A stretch of DNA of 18,824 bases, taken from an uncultured Bacilli bacterium. Lineage in GTDB: Bacteria; Bacillota_I; Bacilli_A; RF39; UBA660. The translations under genes were made by a program, and so were the position numbers. The stretch is from the NCBI GenBank assembly GCA_947631655.1, contig CANRME010000014.1, positions 1 through 18,824 of the forward strand, read 5' to 3'. Below, piece by piece: positions 14,866 to 18,824 of this stretch (positions are counted from its first letter, which is position 1; each line of letters begins with the position of its first letter). The notes beneath the pieces are model-generated. The model had not been told where the DNA came from, did no database searches, and was given only the letters and a program-made list of their open reading frames with translations.

Positions 14866-14937
14866 TAGACAAATATTATCTATATAAAAATATTATAGAC
14901 AAATTTTGTCTATACGTCAATAGATAAATTCTAACTA
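14866..14937. promoter_or_regulatory. Three operator-like sites between paralog 3 and the XRE gene
   Basis: Site B (14894-14914) is a perfect palindrome: TATAGACAAA and its reverse complement around one T. Site A (14866-14882, TAGACAAATATTATCTA) and site C (14921-14937, TAGATAAATTCTAACTA) keep 6 of 8 symmetric pairs of the same 17-bp core. Centres are 30 and 25 bases apart. B lies within the paralog 3 promoter, A covers its leader, and C lies toward the XRE gene; this suggests repression by the XRE protein plus autoregulation. Confidence 0.7.
14892..14920 (-). promoter_or_regulatory. Promoter of paralog 3
   Basis: TTGACG (14915-14920), 17 nt, TATAAT (14892-14897). The spacer and part of the -10 are the perfect palindrome, so a bound repressor would exclude RNA polymerase. 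Confidence 0.8.
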
Positions 14938-14964
14938 TGGTTTAATAAACATAGGTGAGTAATA

Positions 14965-15195
14965 ATGAATAGGTTAAAGGAATTAAGAGAAGATAAAGAC
15001 TTATTACAAAAAGATTTAGCCAAAATTTTGGGTCTTACTCAAAGAAATTATAGTTATATTGAAACTGGGTATACAGCTTTAACTGAAGAAATATTAAATA
15101 AATTAGCAGATTATTATAATACTAGTATAGACTATATTTTATATCGGACAGACGAAAGAAGTCCTTATAAAAAAAGTATAATTAATGATAAATAA
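14965..15195 (+). CDS. XRE-family (Cro/CI-type) helix-turn-helix regulator
   Basis: 76 residues, nearly all one HTH_3 domain: RLKELREDKDLLQKDLAKIL, recognition region LTQRNYSYIETGYTALTEEI, then KLADYYNTSIDYILYRTDE. No C-terminal effector domain, so it is a minimal repressor of the Cro/SinR size class. ATG has AGGTGA 6 nt upstream; a possible extended -10 (TGG then TTTAAT, 14941-14946) gives a short leader. Divergent from paralog 3 across the three operator-like sites, so it most likely controls that gene and itself. It converges with paralog 4 at a shared terminator. Similar small regulators are found in phages and mobile elements, but no other mobile genes are seen here. Confidence 0.9.
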   Translation: MNRLKELREDKDLLQKDLAKILGLTQRNYSYIETGYTALTEEILNKLADYYNTSIDYILYRTDERSPYKKSIINDK

Positions 15196-15205
15196 TTTTA
15201 AAAAC

Positions 15206-15225
15206 CTAACTTAATGAAAAGTTAG
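15206..15225. terminator. Bidirectional terminator between XRE gene and paralog 4
   Basis: CTAACTT and AAGTTAG form a 7-bp stem with a 6-base loop, flanked by A-rich and T-rich runs on both sides (ATTTTATT on plus, GTTTTTAAAA on minus), between two convergent genes. Confidence 0.7.
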
Positions 15226-15231
15226 ATTTTA

Positions 15232-16911
15232 TTAATTTACTCCTATAACATATGGATTTTCATATGTTCCATCTCCACTTGTTATTTTTGTATCATGGGT
15301 TAGATATAAGGTAGGGCGAATAAAGTCTTCCATAGATAAATTATGATGTCCTTGAAGTAAACCGCCACTATATAATATAAAAAATGTAGCTGCGTAATGA
15401 TCATTATCTGGTGCAAACATTGTCCACCAATCTCGTGTTATACCCCTTGTTTCATAAGTACTACCACTTGATTTTTCATATATTAGCCAAGAATTGTTAC
15501 TACACTCAGGAGATACTATATCCGTCATATAAGGACCCCAAGCAAATAAATTTGCAATTAAGCATTTATTTCTACCATATGTTCCTCCACTTGTTGCATA
15601 TATATAATCTGATGGATATATAAGACCAATTTTTGGTTTTATTCCATTTTTTATTTGCTCTTGTGTTGGCCATTTTAGTTCTCTACCTTCTGGAGCTATT
15701 GTTGCATTTTCTGCTGCATAAAGTTCATCAAGATAATGTGTATTAGGTGTTCTATTAGGATCTGATACAATATTCCAATATCCCAAATTCCATTTAATTG
15801 TTTCTATCATATTTTTTGTTGGATCATTTTTTAAACCTGTTTCAGTAAAATCACAATCTTTTGTAGACTTTGTATATGATGCAGATGTTAAAATTCCTGT
15901 AAGACATGTTCCTTTTCCTCTATTGTAATATAAACTATTATTTTCTGCATTATTTTCATATCCGGGATTTAATAATTTCATTAAATCAGCATCACTCCAA
16001 TCTCCTACTCCACCGTCATGATTATACCCATCTATTTTTCCTTTTGTATCCCAAGCATATCTACCAATACTATCTGTCCTTATTATTTTTACTAAATTTT
16101 GTTTTTCTGTTGTTTCGTCTGCATTTATTTTTTCCATATTCTTAAATAAACCAATGATTCTCCATCTTTCACATGTTTCTTCTGAAGGAGTATTATAATC
16201 GTCACAATTAAACCAAATATAGTTATTTGGGTTTGCTCCCATATATCTTATATTGGCATCTGGATCATCATCTATTAATTCTTTCCCAAATTTATCATAT
16301 TGTTCTATCATACATTCACTTAATGATTGTTCATTACAATATTTACTTAAACTTTCTACATGTATTTCTGCTTCTCTATTGTTATCAACATTTATTAATG
16401 ATGTAAATGTTGCTTCTTGATTATAGTTTTGTGGTTTGTTTTTACTTATAAATTCTAGAGTTAATGTATAAGTATGTAAGTGATCTTCATCTGTACTTTT
16501 TCCTATAGGTATATCTTTTGCTATATAAAAATCTCCTTCACTTGCATATTCTTTGCTTATATACCCTTTAGTATCTATTCCATTATCACCTGTTAAAGTA
16601 TAATATATTTCATTATTAACAAAATTATTATTAATATTGGTAAATTTTAGATTATATGTAGTTTCTAAATTACCTTTACTTTCTATAGTAAAAGTTTTAG
16701 TTTCTATACTACCAGGTTTAGCATCAGTTAAATTAATCGCATTATTATCAGTAAAAGTTAAAATCATTTCACCAGAAGTAATTTGCATTTCTTCATTATT
16801 GGTATTATCAATACTTGCTTTAAAGTAAGCATAAGTACCTCCAATAATTAAAATAAAACTTAATAACATAATAACAACAATAAATATAACATTCTTTCTA
16901 TTCATATACAT
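15232..16911 (-). CDS. Surface protein paralog 4: TasA/camelysin-like N-terminus fused to the shared module
   Basis: About 559 residues, function unknown. The N-terminus differs from paralogs 1-3: a signal segment ending in IIGGTYAYFKAS followed by ITSGEMILTFTDNNAINL and a beta-rich domain to about residue 185, the pattern of SipW-processed proteins (TasA/camelysin-like). The shared module starts at KYCNEQSLSECMIEQ and continues RYMGANPNNYIWFNC, CERWRIIGLF, LMKLLNPGYENN, GLIYPSDYIYATSGG, RPTLYLTHDTKITSGDGTY-ENPYVI. No SipW-like peptidase is visible in the window. Start is uncertain: ATGs at 16914, 16911 and 16905 are in frame; 16911 is 6 nt from AAGG, while 16905 matches the position of the start in paralogs 1 and 2. 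It has the G10 promoter and is divergent from clpB. Confidence 0.83.
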   Translation of the reverse strand: MYMNRKNVIFIVVIMLLSFILIIGGTYAYFKASIDNTNNEEMQITSGEMILTFTDNNAINLTDAKPGSIETKTFTIESKGNLETTYNLKFTNINNNFVNNEIYYTLTGDNGIDTKGYISKEYASEGDFYIAKDIPIGKSTDEDHLHTYTLTLEFISKNKPQNYNQEATFTSLINVDNNREAEIHVESLSKYCNEQSLSECMIEQYDKFGKELIDDDPDANIRYMGANPNNYIWFNCDDYNTPSEETCERWRIIGLFKNMEKINADETTEKQNLVKIIRTDSIGRYAWDTKGKIDGYNHDGGVGDWSDADLMKLLNPGYENNAENNSLYYNRGKGTCLTGILTSASYTKSTKDCDFTETGLKNDPTKNMIETIKWNLGYWNIVSDPNRTPNTHYLDELYAAENATIAPEGRELKWPTQEQIKNGIKPKIGLIYPSDYIYATSGGTYGRNKCLIANLFAWGPYMTDIVSPECSNNSWLIYEKSSGSTYETRGITRDWWTMFAPDNDHYAATFFILYSGGLLQGHHNLSMEDFIRPTLYLTHDTKITSGDGTYENPYVIGVN

Positions 16912-16931
16912 CATCTACCTTATGTGTATAT
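16904..16931 (-). promoter_or_regulatory. 5' leader hairpin with Shine-Dalgarno in the loop (paralog 4)
   Basis: ATATACACAT pairs with ATGATGTATAT with one bulged base around AAGGTAG. The left arm is shared with paralogs 1 and 2, while the right arm has changed sequence yet still pairs. Confidence 0.5.
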
Positions 16932-16960
16932 CTTATCATTTTGCACCCCCCCCCCGTCAA
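16930..16960 (-). promoter_or_regulatory. Promoter with G10 tract in the spacer (paralog 4)
   Basis: TTGACG (16955-16960), 19-nt spacer, TAAGAT (16930-16935) with extended TG. C run at 16946-16955, length 10. The core is the same as for paralogs 1 and 2 although the coding region behind it differs. Confidence 0.75.
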
Positions 16961-16970
16961 TAAATTTATA

Positions 16971-16997
16971 TTAGCACTCGCTATTGACAAGTGCTAA
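16971..16997. promoter_or_regulatory. CIRCE element (HrcA operator)
   Basis: TTAGCACTC, nine bases, AAGTGCTAA: the consensus CIRCE inverted repeat with one mismatch in the right arm. It overlaps the -35 of the clpB promoter, so HrcA would repress clpB until heat or unfolding stress. Confidence 0.92.
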
Positions 16998-17012
16998 TTA
17001 TTGATATATACT
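16984..17012 (+). promoter_or_regulatory. Promoter of clpB
   Basis: TTGACA (16984-16989), 17 nt, TATACT (17007-17012). The -35 lies inside the CIRCE element. Confidence 0.85.
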
Positions 17013-17035
17013 ATACTTGCGAAAGAAGGGATATT

Positions 17036-18824
17036 ATGAATATTTATGATAACCAAGAAGAAGAAAATGTTTTAGAAAAATATGGACGTAATATTAATGA
17101 AGAAGTTAAGAAAAGAAAAACTGATCCAGTTATTGGAAGAGATGAAGAAATAAGAAGTATTACAAGAATTTTATCTAGAAAAACTAAAAATAATCCAGTT
17201 TTAATTGGTGAAGCCGGGGTTGGTAAAACGGCGATAGTTGAAGGTCTAGCGGAGCGTATTGTTAAAGGTGATGTGCCATTATGTTTAAAAGATAAAGTTA
17301 TTTGGGAACTTAATATGGCTTCTTTAATTGCGGGTGCTAAATACCGTGGCGAATTTGAAGAAAGACTTGAAAAAGTATTAAGTGAAATTAAAAAAAGTGA
17401 TGGTAATATCATTATGTTTATCGATGAAATTCATACTATCGTAGGTACTGGTGCCGTGGAAGGAGCCATGGACACTGGTAATATTTTAAAACCAATGCTT
17501 GCGCGGGGAGAAATTAAAGTAATCGGTGCTACTACCCTAAATGAATATCGTAAATATATTGAAAAAGATGGGGCTTTAGAAAGAAGATTTCAAAAAATTA
17601 TTGTTGCGGAACCTAATGTCGAAGATACGATTACCATTTTAAGAGGTCTTAAAAGTCGTTTTGAAATCCATCATGGCGTTACGATTCAAGATAAAGCGTT
17701 AATAAGTGCAGCAACATTAGCCGATAGATATATTACCGATAGATATCTACCTGATAAAGCAATTGATTTAGTGGATGAAGCATGTGCAACGATTAAAGTG
17801 CAAATGGACTCTGTCCCTACTTCTTTAGATGAACTTACAAGAAAAATAATGCGTTTAGAAGTAGAAAAAGAAGCGATTAAAAAAGAAAAAGATACCCTAT
17901 CTTTAAAAAGAATGGAAGAAATTGATAAAGAGTTATATGACTTAAAACTAGAAGAACAAGATTTAAATAATAAATGGCAAAAAGAAAAAGAAACTAACGA
18001 TTTAATTAAAAAGAAAAAGAGCGAGTTAGAAAAAGCAAATTATGATTTAGAACATGCGGAGAAAAGTTATGATTTAGAAACGGCGGCGAGATTAAAACAT
18101 GGTAGTATACCCGCTTTAGAAAAGGAATTACAAGATTTAACGAAGAATGCCGATAATACTCTACTTAGTGATACAGTTACTAGTGATGACATTGCTAATG
18201 TTATTAGTAAATGGACAAATATTCCGATAACTAAACTTATTAGTGGGGAAAAAGAAAAATTATTAAACTTAGAAGCTAATTTAGGGAAAAGAGTTAAAGG
18301 TCAAGATAAAGCCTTAAAATTAGTTAGTGAAGCTATTATCAGAAGTCGTAGTGGGATTAAAAATCCTAACCGTCCGATTGGTTCATTTATCTTCTTGGGA
18401 CCTACCGGTGTTGGGAAAACGGAAGTTGCGAAAACACTAGCCGAAGAACTATTCTTAAGTGAGCATCATTTAATCCGTATCGATATGAGTGAATATATGG
18501 AGAAATATAGTGTATCTCGTTTAATCGGAGCAGCACCTGGTTATATTGGATATGAAGAAGGAGGCCAACTTACGGAAGCGGTTAGAAGAAATCCTTATAG
18601 TATAATTTTATTTGATGAAATTGAAAAAGCCCATCCTGATGTTTTAAATTTATTATTACAATTACTAGATGACGGACGTCTTACCGATTCTTTAGGAAGA
18701 TTAGTTGATTTCAAAAACACCATTATTATTATGACATCTAATGTTGGTAGTGATTTAATATTAGAAGGAAGAGAAAACGAAGTAGAAAGTGAATTACACA
18801 AATACTTTAAACCGGAATTTTTAA
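17036..18824 (+). CDS. clpB: ClpB disaggregase without the N domain, C-terminus cut by window edge
   Basis: 596 residues visible, frame open to the edge. ClpB is the hexameric AAA+ chaperone that, with DnaK, pulls proteins out of aggregates. AAA1 has Walker A GEAGVGKT at 58-65 and Walker B with D130-E131 (FIDEIHT); the coiled-coil M domain spans about 265-365 (KWQKEKETNDL, LKHGSIPALEKEL); AAA2 has GPTGVGKT at 455-462 and DEIEKAHPDV from 527. The long M domain separates it from ClpC and ClpE. In full-length ClpB the first Walker A lies near residue 200; here it is at 58, so the substrate-binding N domain is missing, as in mycoplasma ClpB. The start ATG has AAGGG 5-6 nt upstream and follows the CIRCE promoter closely, so the N domain is not hidden upstream. 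Confidence 0.95.
   Translation, partial: MNIYDNQEEENVLEKYGRNINEEVKKRKTDPVIGRDEEIRSITRILSRKTKNNPVLIGEAGVGKTAIVEGLAERIVKGDVPLCLKDKVIWELNMASLIAGAKYRGEFEERLEKVLSEIKKSDGNIIMFIDEIHTIVGTGAVEGAMDTGNILKPMLARGEIKVIGATTLNEYRKYIEKDGALERRFQKIIVAEPNVEDTITILRGLKSRFEIHHGVTIQDKALISAATLADRYITDRYLPDKAIDLVDEACATIKVQMDSVPTSLDELTRKIMRLEVEKEAIKKEKDTLSLKRMEEIDKELYDLKLEEQDLNNKWQKEKETNDLIKKKKSELEKANYDLEHAEKSYDLETAARLKHGSIPALEKELQDLTKNADNTLLSDTVTSDDIANVISKWTNIPITKLISGEKEKLLNLEANLGKRVKGQDKALKLVSEAIIRSRSGIKNPNRPIGSFIFLGPTGVGKTEVAKTLAEELFLSEHHLIRIDMSEYMEKYSVSRLIGAAPGYIGYEEGGQLTEAVRRNPYSIILFDEIEKAHPDVLNLLLQLLDDGRLTDSLGRLVDFKNTIIIMTSNVGSDLILEGRENEVESELHKYFKPEFL

Noticed and set aside
14965..15195. XRE gene as part of a prophage or integrative element
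   Set aside because: No integrase, replication, structural or mobilisation gene and no attachment repeats are seen; the regulator sits between two paralogs and faces operator sites of one of them.
3227..16960. CRISPR array or tandem repeat array
   Set aside because: The repeated segments are three or four dispersed copies tied to paralogous genes, not short regularly spaced repeats.
1..18824. Mycoplasma genetic code (TGA as Trp)
   Set aside because: All conserved genes read full length in the standard code with TGG for tryptophan, and no in-frame TGA is needed.

Overview
AT-rich, standard-code DNA from an anaerobic low-GC Bacillota. The gene set (rimP-nusA-ylxR-infB order, a CIRCE-controlled clpB without its N domain, a short RimP, a group B-type [FeFe] hydrogenase) suggests an uncultured gut Bacilli/Mollicutes-related lineage such as RF39. 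That placement is an inference; no rRNA or marker gene in the window settles it.

Layout. (1) 1-3204, minus strand: the operon rimP > nusA > ylxR(rnpM) > infB, with a good promoter and a leader hairpin; infB runs off the left edge. (2) 3227-4910: surface protein paralog 1, its promoter with a run of 10 G in the spacer, and a structured upstream RNA element. (3) 4931-7401: two coupled genes and one separate gene, all of unknown function. (4) 7417-11480: radical SAM protein, small secreted protein, iron-sulfur flavoprotein, rubredoxin-domain [FeFe] hydrogenase and a short-chain dehydrogenase, a compact redox block with convergent overlapping genes. (5) 11552-16960: surface paralogs 2, 3 and 4, with a candidate type I toxin-antitoxin-like locus between 2 and 3, and an XRE repressor with three operator-like sites divergent from 3. 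(6) 16971-18824, plus strand: CIRCE-controlled clpB, open at the right edge.

The most notable content is the family of four large membrane-anchored surface proteins, all on the minus strand. They share a C-terminal module of roughly 350 residues. Three of them (1, 2, 4) have almost the same promoter, in which a C/G homopolymer of 10 sits between a TTGACG -35 and a TAAGAT extended -10 (spacer 19). Slippage in that run would change promoter spacing, so these genes are predicted to be phase variable. In 1 and 2 (perfectly) and 4 (with a bulge) the 5' leader also folds so that the Shine-Dalgarno lies in a hairpin loop. Paralog 3 instead has a standard promoter whose spacer is a perfect palindrome, facing a small XRE regulator. 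Paralog 4 has replaced the family's anchor by a TasA/camelysin-like N-terminus. Together this looks like a surface-antigen switching system with both stochastic and repressor-based control; that function is inferred from sequence only.
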